Source: an alpha proteobacterium 3107 (GTDB lineage: Bacteria; Pseudomonadota; Alphaproteobacteria; Rhodobacterales; Rhodobacteraceae). From it: a stretch of 23,545 nucleotides of DNA. The translations under genes were made by a program, and so were the position numbers. Location: NCBI GenBank assembly GCA_001483205.1, contig JPPB01000086.1, positions 1 to 23,545 on the forward strand, read 5' to 3'. The notes beneath the pieces were generated by a model. It was not told where the DNA came from. It ran no database searches and worked only from the letters and a program-made list of their open reading frames with translations. Below are positions 1 through 8,446 of this stretch, in pieces. Within the stretch, counting starts at the first letter, position 1. Each line of letters starts with the position of its first letter.

Positions 1-6
1 AACGCC

Positions 7-66
7 GGGCAGCGCCCGCCCCGCCCCATGGCGGGCGCTTTGCACCCGCCGGGCCGGGCGCTGCCC
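7..66. other. Two mutually exclusive GC hairpins
   Basis: Bases 7-18 are perfectly complementary to 55-66 (12-bp stem). Bases 11-20 are perfectly complementary to 30-39 (10-bp stem, 9-nt loop). Both use bases 11-18, so only one can form at a time. The site is about 115 bp past the stop of the minus-strand GMC gene. It could be a terminator for that transcript, a leader structure, or a repeat element. No long T run follows on either strand. The upstream side is outside the window, so its role is open. The rest of 67-182 holds no gene I can support, only a small CTTTTC-AACG-GAAAAG hairpin at 129-144. Confidence 0.5.
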
Positions 67-182
67 TCGCCGTTGTTGTGAAACCTATCCCCCATATCTC
101 CGCCGGACCCGGACATCATACGAGAGGTCTTTTCAACGGAAAAGCTGCGGCAGGGCTGTGATGGGTTTATCATACTTTGGCC

Positions 183-1769
183 TTACATATGGTCTTCGCG
201 GATCATGTCGGCGGCCTTTTCCCCGATCATCATCGCCGCGGCGTTGGTGTTGGACGAAATCACCGTCGGCATGACGGAATTATCCGCCACCCGCAGCCCC
301 CCGATGCCGTTAAAGCGCAACCGGGTATCGACGACGGCTGTGTCATCCGCCCCCATCCGGCAGGTGCCCGCGCAATGATGCGACGTTTTGGAATGCGCGC
401 AGATGAAATCGAAACAGTCCTGATCCGTCTGCACATCCGGGCCGGGCAAGCGCTCTGCCCGGATGAACGGTTTCAGGGGGGGCTGTGCCAGTATTCGCCG
501 GGTCAGCCTCAGCCCCGCGATTGAACGCGCCCGGTCCTGCGCATCCTGAAGATAATTCGGGTCAATCAGCGGGGCCTTTGCCGGGTCCGCGCTTTGCAGG
601 CGCACCGTCCCGCGCGACCGGGGCCGCAAATAGCAGGCGTTGAGCGTGATGCCGCCCTGGGGCATGGCGGCAACCCCGTGCTCTATCCCGGTGCCAAGCC
701 CGAGGTGAAGCTGAATATCCGGCGAGCGCGCATCAGGATCAGCATACCAGAAACCGCCGGTTTCAAACAGTGATGACGCCGCCGGTCCCTTGCCGGTCAG
801 CAGGTATTGCAGGCCCGCGATCACCGCCCGGTGGGGGCGGGCATAGCGGTCATAGCTGTAGGGGCCGGAAAGTTCGCAAATACAGTAGAGGTCAAGGTGA
901 TCCTGAAGGTTTTCACCAACCGCCGGGCAGTCGAGCACAACGTCAATGCCAAGGCCGGACAGGTGATCCGCCGGGCCGATACCCGAAAGCTGAAGCAGCC
1001 GGGGCGAGCCGATGGCCCCCGCAGACAGCACCACCTCGCCCGATGCGCGCAGCCGGGTGCCGTCGGTCAGCTCAACCCCGGTGGCACGGCCATTTTCGAT
1101 GATCAGCCTGCGCGCCTCTGTGCCGGTCCTGACGGTCAGGTTGCGTCTGCCCCGGTTCGGCGCAATATAGGCCATCGCTGCCGAGGCGCGCCGCCCGTTC
1201 CTCTGGGTAAGCTGATAATAGGCGACGCCATCCTGCCGTTCCCCGTTCACATCCGGGTTGCGCGGAATGCCGAGCGCGGCGGCGGCCTCAAAATAGGCCT
1301 CGCAGATCGGCAGCGGCGCAACCGGCCGGCTGACGCCCAGAGGCCCGCCCTTGCCGTGATAGCGGTTTTCAAAGCTGTCATTGTCCTCGGCCTTCCTGAA
1401 ATAGGGCAGAATGTCTTCGTATCCCCATCCGTCGCACCCCATTTGCCGCCAGTCGTCATAATCCTGCGCATTGCCCCTTGTGTAGATTTGCGCGTTGATC
1501 GCCGAGCCGCCGCCGATCACCTTGGCCTGGGTATAGCGAAAGACCTTGTTCCTCATGTGCCGCTGCGGGACGGTCTGCCACCCCCAGCTTCCGATGCCCT
1601 TGGTCATTTTCGCGAAACCGGCAGGCAGGTGATAGAGCGGATGCCGGTCACTGCCGCCAGCCTCAAGCAGCAGAACATCCGCGCCGGGGTCTTCCGAAAG
1701 CCGGGATGCCACGACCGACCCTGCCGAGCCGCCGCCGATGACGATGAAGTCGAACGTGGTGCGCTTCAC
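183..1769 (-). CDS. GMC-family alcohol dehydrogenase, choline dehydrogenase-like
   Basis: This 528-aa FAD-dependent GMC oxidoreductase is the last gene of the minus-strand operon. The dinucleotide-binding motif GGGSAG is at residues 12-17. GMC signature 1 begins near residue 87 (GGSAINAQIYTRG) and signature 2 is near 251-266 (GAIGSPRLLQLSGIGP). The C-terminal active-site pair appears to be His465 (HHCAGTCRMG) and Asn509 (NTNAAAMMIGEKAAD). I chose the GTG at 1769 because a GAGGG-type ribosome-binding site precedes it and it lies 10 bp after the stop of the SDR gene. A longer in-frame start at 1808 would overlap the SDR gene and put residues before the Rossmann fold. The family oxidises primary alcohols to aldehydes or acids using an electron acceptor. 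No signal peptide is visible. The substrate is unknown. Choline is unlikely, since no betaine genes are nearby. Confidence 0.9.
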   Translation of the reverse strand: MKRTTFDFIVIGGGSAGSVVASRLSEDPGADVLLLEAGGSDRHPLYHLPAGFAKMTKGIGSWGWQTVPQRHMRNKVFRYTQAKVIGGGSAINAQIYTRGNAQDYDDWRQMGCDGWGYEDILPYFRKAEDNDSFENRYHGKGGPLGVSRPVAPLPICEAYFEAAAALGIPRNPDVNGERQDGVAYYQLTQRNGRRASAAMAYIAPNRGRRNLTVRTGTEARRLIIENGRATGVELTDGTRLRASGEVVLSAGAIGSPRLLQLSGIGPADHLSGLGIDVVLDCPAVGENLQDHLDLYCICELSGPYSYDRYARPHRAVIAGLQYLLTGKGPAASSLFETGGFWYADPDARSPDIQLHLGLGTGIEHGVAAMPQGGITLNACYLRPRSRGTVRLQSADPAKAPLIDPNYLQDAQDRARSIAGLRLTRRILAQPPLKPFIRAERLPGPDVQTDQDCFDFICAHSKTSHHCAGTCRMGADDTAVVDTRLRFNGIGGLRVADNSVMPTVISSNTNAAAMMIGEKAADMIREDHM

Positions 1770-1779
1770 TGCCCTGCCC

Positions 1780-2538
1780 TCAAAGCCGGGGGATCGACAG
1801 CCCGCCATCGACGGGGATCACCGCGCCGGTGGCAAAGGCCATCCGCCCTGTCGCAACCGCCGCCGCGACCATGCCGATGTCCGCCGGTTCCCCCCAACGC
1901 TGTGCGGGAACAAGGCCGTCCCTGATGCGCGCGGTGTATGTGTCCCGCACGCCCTCTGTCATCCGGGTTGCAATGATGCCCGGCCGAAGCTCAAAAACCC
2001 CGATGCCCGACGGCGCGAGCCGGACGGCAAAGAGGTCGGCCATCATCGACGCGGCGGCCTTGGATATGCAGTATTCCGCCCGCTCGACCGAGACCATGGC
2101 GGCACTGACCGAGGTTATGAACACAAACGAGCGGTAATGTTCAGAGCCTGTCGCCTCCATCCGCCGGGCCACCTCCTGCGCAAGGAAAAAGGCCCCGCGC
2201 AGGTTGATGTTCATCACGAAATCGAAATCATCGGGCCGGATGGCCAGCATGTCGCCGCGCACCCGCGCCGGAACCCCGGCATTGCTGACCAGAGTTGTCA
2301 CCGGGCCAAGCGCTGCTTCTGCGGTGTCAACAAGGGCGGCGATATTGCCTGCCTCTCGCAGATCATGCCGGAAATAATGCGCGTTGCCCCCCAGCCGGGC
2401 AAGCGCGCTCTGCACCTCGGGGCTGTCCGGGGCTGCCTGGGATGCAAGGGCGACATGAAAGCCCTCGGCAACAAGGGCCTCGGCAATGCCAAGCCCGATC
2501 CCCTGCTGACCCCCGGTGATAAGCGCCACCCGCGTCAT
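1780..2538 (-). CDS. SDR-family NAD(P)-dependent oxidoreductase
   Basis: A 252-aa classical short-chain dehydrogenase of normal length. The cofactor motif TGGQQGIG is at residues 8-15 and the NAG motif at 86-88. The catalytic set is Asn112, Ser143, Tyr156 and Lys160 (YCISK). The C-terminus has the usual PVDGG motif. The ATG at 2538 overlaps the TGA of the upstream GMC gene by 4 bp (ATGA), indicating translational coupling. Such proteins are often labelled 3-oxoacyl-ACP reductase (FabG), but in this sugar-uptake operon a polyol, sugar or keto-sugar oxidoreductase is more likely. It may work in sequence with the two flanking GMC enzymes. The substrate and the NAD/NADP preference cannot be decided from sequence alone. 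Confidence 0.92.
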   Translation of the reverse strand: MTRVALITGGQQGIGLGIAEALVAEGFHVALASQAAPDSPEVQSALARLGGNAHYFRHDLREAGNIAALVDTAEAALGPVTTLVSNAGVPARVRGDMLAIRPDDFDFVMNINLRGAFFLAQEVARRMEATGSEHYRSFVFITSVSAAMVSVERAEYCISKAAASMMADLFAVRLAPSGIGVFELRPGIIATRMTEGVRDTYTARIRDGLVPAQRWGEPADIGMVAAAVATGRMAFATGAVIPVDGGLSIPRL

Positions 2539-4037
2539 TCCGGCACCCCCCCTTGCAGGATGCGGTTGCCCGCGCGGAGGGACAACGCGGCGATGGTCAG
2601 GGCCGGATTGACGGCGGCGGATGTGGGCAGAACCGATGCGTCGGTGATGAACAGGTTCGGGTGGTCATGGGACCGGCAGAAGGTATCGACAACGCTTGTT
2701 CGTGCATCATGGCCCATACGTGCCGTCCCGCATTGATGCGACGGGGTGCGCCGGTCGAACCGCTTTGACAGCACAATCGGGAATCCGGCCCGGCGCAAGA
2801 CCTGTCTCAGCCGCGCGACAAGTGCCCGGTGGGTCTTTTGGTTCGAGCGCTTCCAGTCAAGCACGATCTGCCCGTCCTTTATCGTGACGCGGCTTTCGGG
2901 GGTCGGCAGGTCTTCGGACATGGCGTAGAAATCAACCGAGCGGTGCGCGACCCACCGGGCGACCGGGGCGGGAAACGGCGCATTGGCCGACAGGATCGGC
3001 CCGGAAATCTTGCCCAAAAGCTGCACGTTTCCCAGGGGCGCGCCGCCGGGGCCGCCGCCAAGGTAGAAGTCATTGAACATCAGGGTTTTCTGATAAACCG
3101 AGGGGTTACGGCGCAGCGGGTGAAGTGCCAGCACCGCCGAAGTATTGTGGCACATGAAGTTGCGCCCGACCTGACCGGACGCATTGGCCAGCCCCGCCGG
3201 GTGGTCGGCATTGGCAGAGCGCAACAGCAGCGCCGCGGTCTGCACCGCCCCGGCGGCCAGCACGACAACGGGCGCGGAAAAGGTCCGGTTGCGGGGGCCG
3301 GTCCGGGTTTCGACCTTTGAAATGCGCCCGGTTTCGTCCGCATGAAGCCGTATCACCGGGGTGCCGGTTTTCAGCCGCACATTCGGGTAAGAGAGCGCTT
3401 TGGCAATCCCGACGGTTTCGGCGTCCATCTTGCCGCCGCATGTGCCGGGGAAGGCATCCCAGGGGGTTTGCCCGCCCGCCAGCCAGCGGCCCGGATCGAC
3501 ACCCAGCGGCAGCGCGGCGGGATGAAGGCCGACACCCGCCAGGCGACGGCGAAGATCGGCGATGACCGGCTCATCGGGCACGGGCGGGAAAGGGTATGGG
3601 CCGGAATGCCGGGGTTCGGTCGGATCTTCGCCCGGCGGCCCCCCGCGCACCTGATAAAGCGCCTCGGCCTGCGTATACCATGGCTCCAGGTCGTCATAGC
3701 CTATCGGCCAGCCGGGGGTCGTTCCGCCGATATGCCGTATGGGTGTGAAATCCTCTGCCCGATAGCGCAGCATGACGCCGCCGAAGAATTTGGAATTGCC
3801 GCCGACACAATAGTAATTGCCGGGGTTGAACAGTGCCCCGGAACCATCCGCCCACCATTCGTCGGGCCGAAAGACCCCATCGCGAAAGATCGCGGTTTCA
3901 TCCCGGTCGCGGGGCGAAGGGGTCAGGCGTTCCCCGCGCTCAAAGATCAGGATGTTGCGCCCGGACGGGGCGAGAGAGGCCGCCATGGTCGCCCCGCCCA
4001 GGCCGGAGCCGACGATTATGACATCCGGGCGGCTCAC
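2535..4037 (-). CDS. GMC oxidoreductase, pyranose oxidase / glycoside 3-oxidase-like
   Basis: A 500-aa FAD enzyme with an N-terminal Rossmann motif (VGSGLGG, residues 9-15). The C-terminal active-site segments are HQCGTARMG (His434) and NPALTI (Asn477), the usual His/Asn pair of GMC sugar oxidases. The sequence is far from the choline-dehydrogenase type at 183-1769. It resembles the branch with pyranose 2-oxidase, C-glycoside 3-oxidase and membrane gluconate-type dehydrogenase flavoproteins. The start is GTG at 4037; GTGA overlaps the stop of the ATPase gene by 4 bp. No signal peptide is visible, so action in the cytoplasm on an imported sugar or glycoside is likely. A role in oxidising a sugar ring hydroxyl is inferred from subfamily resemblance and from lying directly downstream of the sugar ABC transporter. 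Oxidase versus dehydrogenase activity is not decidable here. Confidence 0.87.
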   Translation of the reverse strand: MSRPDVIIVGSGLGGATMAASLAPSGRNILIFERGERLTPSPRDRDETAIFRDGVFRPDEWWADGSGALFNPGNYYCVGGNSKFFGGVMLRYRAEDFTPIRHIGGTTPGWPIGYDDLEPWYTQAEALYQVRGGPPGEDPTEPRHSGPYPFPPVPDEPVIADLRRRLAGVGLHPAALPLGVDPGRWLAGGQTPWDAFPGTCGGKMDAETVGIAKALSYPNVRLKTGTPVIRLHADETGRISKVETRTGPRNRTFSAPVVVLAAGAVQTAALLLRSANADHPAGLANASGQVGRNFMCHNTSAVLALHPLRRNPSVYQKTLMFNDFYLGGGPGGAPLGNVQLLGKISGPILSANAPFPAPVARWVAHRSVDFYAMSEDLPTPESRVTIKDGQIVLDWKRSNQKTHRALVARLRQVLRRAGFPIVLSKRFDRRTPSHQCGTARMGHDARTSVVDTFCRSHDHPNLFITDASVLPTSAAVNPALTIAALSLRAGNRILQGGVPE

Positions 4038-5146
4038 GGCCCGATGCGGTCTTCCGTTCCGGGGTCAAAGGCAATCGCCTTGTCCATGTTGACGGCAAAT
4101 TCAAACCTGTCACCGGGGGAGACAGACACATCCGCCCGCATCCGGGCAATGGTGTCTCTGCCGCCCAGGGTCATGGTGACAAAGGTGTCCGACCCCGCCG
4201 GTTCCGTCAAACCGATGTGATTGCCAAGGGCGACAATGTTGTCCGATTTGCGGTCCGCGCCATCGGGATCGGTGATCGCCTCGGGACGAATGCCAAGCAG
4301 AATATCCCTGCCGTCCCATGCGGCAAGGTTGGCCTGCGAAAACGGCAGCATAGCATGGCTGCCGTCGCGGGTGGTTACACGGGCGTGGGGTCTGTCGTCC
4401 TGCATCACCACCTGCGCGGGAATGATGTTCATGGCCGGAGACCCCATGAAGGTGGCAACAAAAAGATTGGCCGGGGTGTCATAGATTTCCTTCGGTGCGC
4501 CCAGTTGCTGCACATGGCCCTGATACATCACCGCAATCCGGGTCGAGAGCGTCATTGCCTCGATCTGATCATGGGTCACATAGACGATGGTCGTCTTCAG
4601 CTTTTCGTGCAGCTTTTTGATCTCGGTCCGCATGTTGACCCTGAGCTTGGCATCAAGGTTCGACAGCGGCTCATCGAACAGGAACACGTCCGGGTTGCGC
4701 ACCAGCGCGCGCCCCATGGCCACCCGCTGGCGCTGTCCGCCCGAAAGCTGCCCCGGTTTCCGGTCAAGCAGTTGCCCGATCTGAAGCAGCTCGGCGACCT
4801 CTTTCATCGCCTTTTCCCGCTCCGGCCTTGGCACGCCGTGCATTTCCAGGCCAAAGGTGATGTTCTGCCCGACGGTCATGTTGGGATAGAGCGCATAGCT
4901 CTGGAACACCATCGCGATATTGCGGTTTGACGGATGCACACCGTTCACCACGCGACCGTTGATTGCTATATCACCCGAAGAGATGTCCTCCAGCCCCGCG
5001 ATCATGTTCAGAAGCGTGGATTTGCCACAGCCCGAGGGACCGACAAGCACCAGAAACTCCCCTTCTTCCACCGATATGTCCACGCGGTGGAGCACCTCGA
5101 CCCGACCGTAGGATTTGGTGACGTTTCGGATGTCGAGAAAACCCAT
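4034..5146 (-). CDS. Sugar ABC transporter ATP-binding protein (MalK/UgpC type)
   Basis: A 370-aa ATPase of a CUT1 carbohydrate importer. Walker A GPSGCGKST is at residues 36-44, the Q-loop Gln at 82, signature LSGGQ at 134-138, Walker B VFLFDEP at 154-160, the D-loop LSNLD just after it, and the H-loop His at 192. The roughly 130-residue C-terminal part is the MalK-like OB-fold domain (IRPEAI motif). It lies 4 bp after the permease stop, and its ribosome-binding site overlaps the end of that gene. It should energise the two permeases at 5151-6922. It is similar in layout to the AglK ATPase at 12637-13764 but differs clearly in its C-terminal domain, so the two transport systems each have their own ATPase. 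Confidence 0.95.
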   Translation of the reverse strand: MGFLDIRNVTKSYGRVEVLHRVDISVEEGEFLVLVGPSGCGKSTLLNMIAGLEDISSGDIAINGRVVNGVHPSNRNIAMVFQSYALYPNMTVGQNITFGLEMHGVPRPEREKAMKEVAELLQIGQLLDRKPGQLSGGQRQRVAMGRALVRNPDVFLFDEPLSNLDAKLRVNMRTEIKKLHEKLKTTIVYVTHDQIEAMTLSTRIAVMYQGHVQQLGAPKEIYDTPANLFVATFMGSPAMNIIPAQVVMQDDRPHARVTTRDGSHAMLPFSQANLAAWDGRDILLGIRPEAITDPDGADRKSDNIVALGNHIGLTEPAGSDTFVTMTLGGRDTIARMRADVSVSPGDRFEFAVNMDKAIAFDPGTEDRIGP

Positions 5147-5150
5147 GGTC

Positions 5151-6032
5151 CTATCCTTTCACGGAACCCGCCATCAGGCCGCGCACGAAATAGCGACCGG
5201 CGACGATATAGACGAGCAGAGTTGGCAGGGCGGCCAGGATCGCGCCTGCAAAGTGGACATTGTATTCCTTCACCCCGGTGGAGGACTGAACAAGGTTGTT
5301 GAGCGCAACCGTCATCGGCGCGCCGGAACCCGAGGCAAAGGACGCCCCGAACAGGAAATCGTTCCAGATATTGGTGAACTGCCAGATGACGCAGACGACG
5401 ATGATCGGTCCCGAGGACGGCAGCATGATGCGGCGGAAAATCTGAAAGAACCTGGCCCCGTCAATCTGGGCCGCCCGCACCAGCTCGGTCGGGAAGGCGG
5501 CATAGTAGTTGCGGAAATAGAGCGTCGAAAAGCCAATGCCATAGACGACATGGACCAGAATCAGCCCATAGGTTGACCCCGCCAGCCCGAGGATGCCCAG
5601 AATGCGCGCCATCGGAATAAGCACGATCTGAAACGGGATAAAGCAGGAAAACAGCATCAGGCCGAACAGGATCGTGTCGAACCTGAAACGCCATTTGGTC
5701 AGCACATAGCCGTTGAGCGCGCCAAGGATGGTCGAAATAAAGACCGCGGGCACGACCATCCTGATCGAGTTCCAGAAATAGGGCCTGAGACCGGTCGGCT
5801 CGACACCCACCTGCGCGCTGGACCAGGCCGCCTTCCACGGTTCCAGCGTGAAGACCTCCGGCAGGGACATCATGTTGCCGCCGGTGATCTCGCCAAGCGG
5901 TTTCACCGAGTTGGTCAGCATGATGAAGAACGGCAACAGATAGAACAGCGCCGACAGCAGCAGGAAAAGGTAGATGAACATGCGGGTGACGTGCCCGGTG
6001 CGGACGGATTGTGTCTGAGCGGCGGACATCAT
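5151..6032 (-). CDS. Sugar ABC transporter permease (MalG type)
   Basis: A 293-aa inner-membrane permease with about six hydrophobic segments; the first spans roughly residues 18-42. The cytoplasmic EAA loop that docks on the ATPase is at about 183-205 (ELVRAAQIDGARFFQIFRR, then MLP). Length and motif spacing fit MalG-type CUT1 permeases. ATG at 6032 overlaps the upstream permease stop by 4 bp; a second ATG follows immediately, so the product may start at either. It pairs with the MalF-type permease at 6029-6922 to form the transmembrane channel. The substrate is not evident from the sequence. Confidence 0.94.
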   Translation of the reverse strand: MMSAAQTQSVRTGHVTRMFIYLFLLLSALFYLLPFFIMLTNSVKPLGEITGGNMMSLPEVFTLEPWKAAWSSAQVGVEPTGLRPYFWNSIRMVVPAVFISTILGALNGYVLTKWRFRFDTILFGLMLFSCFIPFQIVLIPMARILGILGLAGSTYGLILVHVVYGIGFSTLYFRNYYAAFPTELVRAAQIDGARFFQIFRRIMLPSSGPIIVVCVIWQFTNIWNDFLFGASFASGSGAPMTVALNNLVQSSTGVKEYNVHFAGAILAALPTLLVYIVAGRYFVRGLMAGSVKG

Positions 6033-6922
6033 TTGCGCTCCCTCAGCTCGGCATAGAGATAGGGCACCATGATGGCGGCAATGGTCATCAGCATGATGAC
6101 AGCCGATGATGCGCCGATCCCCATCTGGTTTCGGGTAAAGGTGTAGGAATACATGAATGTCGCCGGAAGCTCGGTCGCCCGGCCCGGCCCGCCGCCGGTC
6201 AGCGCGATGACAAGATCATAGCTTTTGATTGCAAGATGGGCGAGGATGACAAAGGCGGACAGGAACGCAGGCCGCAAGAGCGGAATGACGATGCGGCGAT
6301 AGAGGTTGAAATTGGATGCGCCGTCGATCTGGGCGGCCTTCATAATCTCGCTGTCGATCCCGCGCAGGCCCGCAAGGAACATTGCCATCACGAACCCGCT
6401 GGTTTGCCAGACGGCGGCGATGACAAGGGTATAGATCGCGAAATCCCGGTCCTTGATCCAGCCGAATCTGAAACTCTCCCATCCCCACAGGTGCATGGTG
6501 TGCTCAATCCCGATGCCGGGATCAAGAAACCACTTCCACGCGGTGCCGGTGACGATAAAGCTGAGTGCCATCGGGTAGAGATAGATCGGCCTGAGCGCGC
6601 CCTCTCCGCGGATTTTCTGATCAAGAAAGATGGCCAGTGCCAGACCCAGGGCCGTGCAGATGGTGATATAGAGAAAGGCATAGATGCCAAGGTTGGTCAG
6701 GGATGTGGTCCAGTGGCTGAGACGCCAGAGCTTGGAATAGTTTTCCAGCCCGACCCATCCGTAACTGGGCAGGATGCGGCTGTCGGTGAAGGACAGATAG
6801 ATCGTGAACAGGATAAAGCCGTAGACAAAGACAAGGACCATTGCCAGCGACGGGCTGAGGACGACCTTTGGCAGCCAGTGCTGAAGCCTTGTTCTGAAGT
6901 CGGTTTCCCCCTGTCGGGTCAT
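6029..6922 (-). CDS. Sugar ABC transporter permease (MalF type)
   Basis: A 297-aa inner-membrane permease of the CUT1 group. The first hydrophobic segment is at about residues 20-45. The EAA loop is at about 192-214 (EIMKAAQIDGASNFNLYRR), followed by the characteristic LTGGGPGRAT loop near 241-250. The start ATG at 6922 has an AGAGAGG ribosome-binding site. A 90-bp gap with a strong hairpin separates it from the upstream binding-protein gene, while it overlaps the downstream permease gene. It forms the membrane heterodimer with the 5151-6032 product. Confidence 0.94.
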   Translation of the reverse strand: MTRQGETDFRTRLQHWLPKVVLSPSLAMVLVFVYGFILFTIYLSFTDSRILPSYGWVGLENYSKLWRLSHWTTSLTNLGIYAFLYITICTALGLALAIFLDQKIRGEGALRPIYLYPMALSFIVTGTAWKWFLDPGIGIEHTMHLWGWESFRFGWIKDRDFAIYTLVIAAVWQTSGFVMAMFLAGLRGIDSEIMKAAQIDGASNFNLYRRIVIPLLRPAFLSAFVILAHLAIKSYDLVIALTGGGPGRATELPATFMYSYTFTRNQMGIGASSAVIMLMTIAAIMVPYLYAELRERK

Positions 6923-6953
6923 TGCGGACCTCTCTGCCCTTTGGTTCGGGTGC

Positions 6954-6983
6954 GCCCGGGGACAGATTTCGCCGTCCCCGGGC
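6954..6983 (-). terminator. Hairpin between binding-protein and permease genes
   Basis: A perfect 10-bp stem, GCCCGGGGAC (6954-6963) with GTCCCCGGGC (6974-6983), and a 10-nt loop. It lies in the 90-bp gap between the binding-protein stop and the permease start, with no U tract on the minus strand. It is more likely a partial terminator or an mRNA 3'-end stabiliser that raises binding-protein output over permease than a full stop. The same arrangement occurs at 17658-17691. Confidence 0.65.
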
Positions 6984-7012
6984 CATGTTCAGGGCTGCAT
7001 GAGCGCCGGGCG

Positions 7013-8263
7013 TTACTGTGCCAGCTCGACCGCCGTCACCAGCTCTTCAGCCGCGGTTGCGGCGTCATACTCGCCGTTGAAATGGGCGGTGACAACATCA
7101 TAGATCGCGTTCTTGATCGCCGCCGGGTTGGCATGACCGTGCGCCATTGAGCCAACCAGCGTGCCGCTGTCAGAGGCCGCTGCCAGATCAGCCATGCCCT
7201 GCTTGCCGCAGGCGTCGAAAGCATCATTCGGCACATCGGTGCGGGCGGGAACCGACCCCTTGACCACATTGAAGGCCGACTGGAACGCGGGCGACATGAT
7301 CGAGCGGGCCATTTCGCCCTGAGCCGCCTGCGCATCGGCGCTTGAGACCGCAAACATCGCGAACTGGTCAGAGTTGAAGCTGACCGCCCCCGCCGAACCC
7401 GGCACCCGGAAGCAGAGGAAATCCTCGCCCGGCGTCTTGCCGGCATTCAGAAATTCGCCCTTGGCCCAGTCCCCCATGATCTGGAACGCGGCTTCGCCAT
7501 TGATGACCATGGCTGAGGCCAGGTTCCAGTCGCGCCCTGAGAAATTGTCATCGACAAAGCTGCGCAGGGTCTCCATGCGGTTGAATGCCTCGACCATCTG
7601 TTCCGAGCCAAGCGCTTCGGGGTCAAGGTCAATGAACGCCTTGCGATAGAAGTCCACGCCGCCGACCGACAGCACGACGCCATCAAACATAGTGGCGTCC
7701 TGCCACGCCTGACCCCCATGGGCCAGAGCGGTCTTGCCGCTGTCCTTAACCGCCTGCATCGCGGCGACAAATTCATCCCAGCCCTGCGGCTGAGCAATGC
7801 CGAGATCATCCAGAACCGCCTTGTTCGCCCAGACCCAGTTGGTCGAATGCACGTTCACAGGGGCCGAGATCCAATGGCCGTCATACTTGGCAAACGCCTG
7901 AAGCGCGGCGGGAACGACCGCATCCCAGCCCTCTTCGGCGGCAACCGCATCCAGGTTGGCCAGGGCACCCTCGGCGGCCCAGTCCAGAATGTCAAAGCCA
8001 AGCATCTGCACGGCTGTCGGCGCGTCGCCAGCGGTCACGCGGGCGCGCAGAACGGTCATCGCGCTTTCCCCGCCGCCGCCTGCAACCGGCATATCGTTCC
8101 AGCCGATGCCCTGACCGGCCAGGTCATCCTTCAGCACATTGAGCGCGGCGGCCTCACCACCCGATGTCCACCAGTGCAGCACCTCGACATCGGCGGCCTG
8201 CGCCATGCCTGCCGTGGCCATCAGCGCCACGGCCATCACGGATTTTCTTGCAGAATAACGCAT
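7013..8263 (-). CDS. Sugar ABC transporter substrate-binding protein
   Basis: A 416-aa periplasmic binding protein (CUT1, extracellular solute-binding family 1). The N-terminus [21 protein letters not shown] is a typical Sec signal peptide, with predicted cleavage after AQA near residue 23; the mature protein begins [10 protein letters not shown] start at ATG 8263 because GGGAGGA precedes it and the signal peptide begins there. The same frame extends to an ATG at 8431 with its own GGAGG, but that would bury the signal peptide behind 56 low-complexity residues. Two cysteines (FLCFRVPG and DACGKQG) may form a disulfide. It delivers substrate to the 5151-6922 permeases. The closest general resemblance is to glucose/mannose- or glucoside-type binding proteins, but I would not name the sugar. 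Confidence 0.93.
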   Translation of the reverse strand: MRYSARKSVMAVALMATAGMAQAADVEVLHWWTSGGEAAALNVLKDDLAGQGIGWNDMPVAGGGGESAMTVLRARVTAGDAPTAVQMLGFDILDWAAEGALANLDAVAAEEGWDAVVPAALQAFAKYDGHWISAPVNVHSTNWVWANKAVLDDLGIAQPQGWDEFVAAMQAVKDSGKTALAHGGQAWQDATMFDGVVLSVGGVDFYRKAFIDLDPEALGSEQMVEAFNRMETLRSFVDDNFSGRDWNLASAMVINGEAAFQIMGDWAKGEFLNAGKTPGEDFLCFRVPGSAGAVSFNSDQFAMFAVSSADAQAAQGEMARSIMSPAFQSAFNVVKGSVPARTDVPNDAFDACGKQGMADLAAASDSGTLVGSMAHGHANPAAIKNAIYDVVTAHFNGEYDAATAAEELVTAVELAQ

Positions 8264-8356
8264 GGGGTTCCTCCCTGTAGTTTGCGTCCAGGTCAATCTC
8301 TCTGATCCTCTCAGAGGGTTTTCGCCCGAGGTTGACGGCGTGCGCGCGGTGCGCAT

Positions 8357-8370
8357 CGCAATCGCTTTCA
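8357..8370. promoter_or_regulatory. Predicted LacI-family operator upstream of the sugar transporter genes
   Basis: On the minus strand this reads TGAAAGCGATTGCG. It matches 13 of 14 positions of the general LacI-family pattern TG-N-AA-N-CG-N-TT-N-CA. It sits in the only sizeable gap (8264-8446) inside the long minus-strand gene series, about 95 bp ahead of the binding-protein ATG. It shares the nonamer AATCGCTTT with the aglR-proximal site at 19283-19294. A regulated internal promoter is inferred; I could not pick convincing -35/-10 boxes next to it. Confidence 0.55.
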
Positions 8371-8446
8371 CCACGGGGGAATTGGTCAGGGCCGTAACGA
8401 CCGGTTTCATGGCTCTTTCGGACTGTTTCATACAACCTCCGGCATG

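Noticed and set aside
183..1769. Calling this gene betA (choline dehydrogenase)
   Set aside because: The family fits, but no betB, betI or choline transporter is nearby, and the operon is for a sugar-like substrate. GMC paralogues of this type act on many alcohols.
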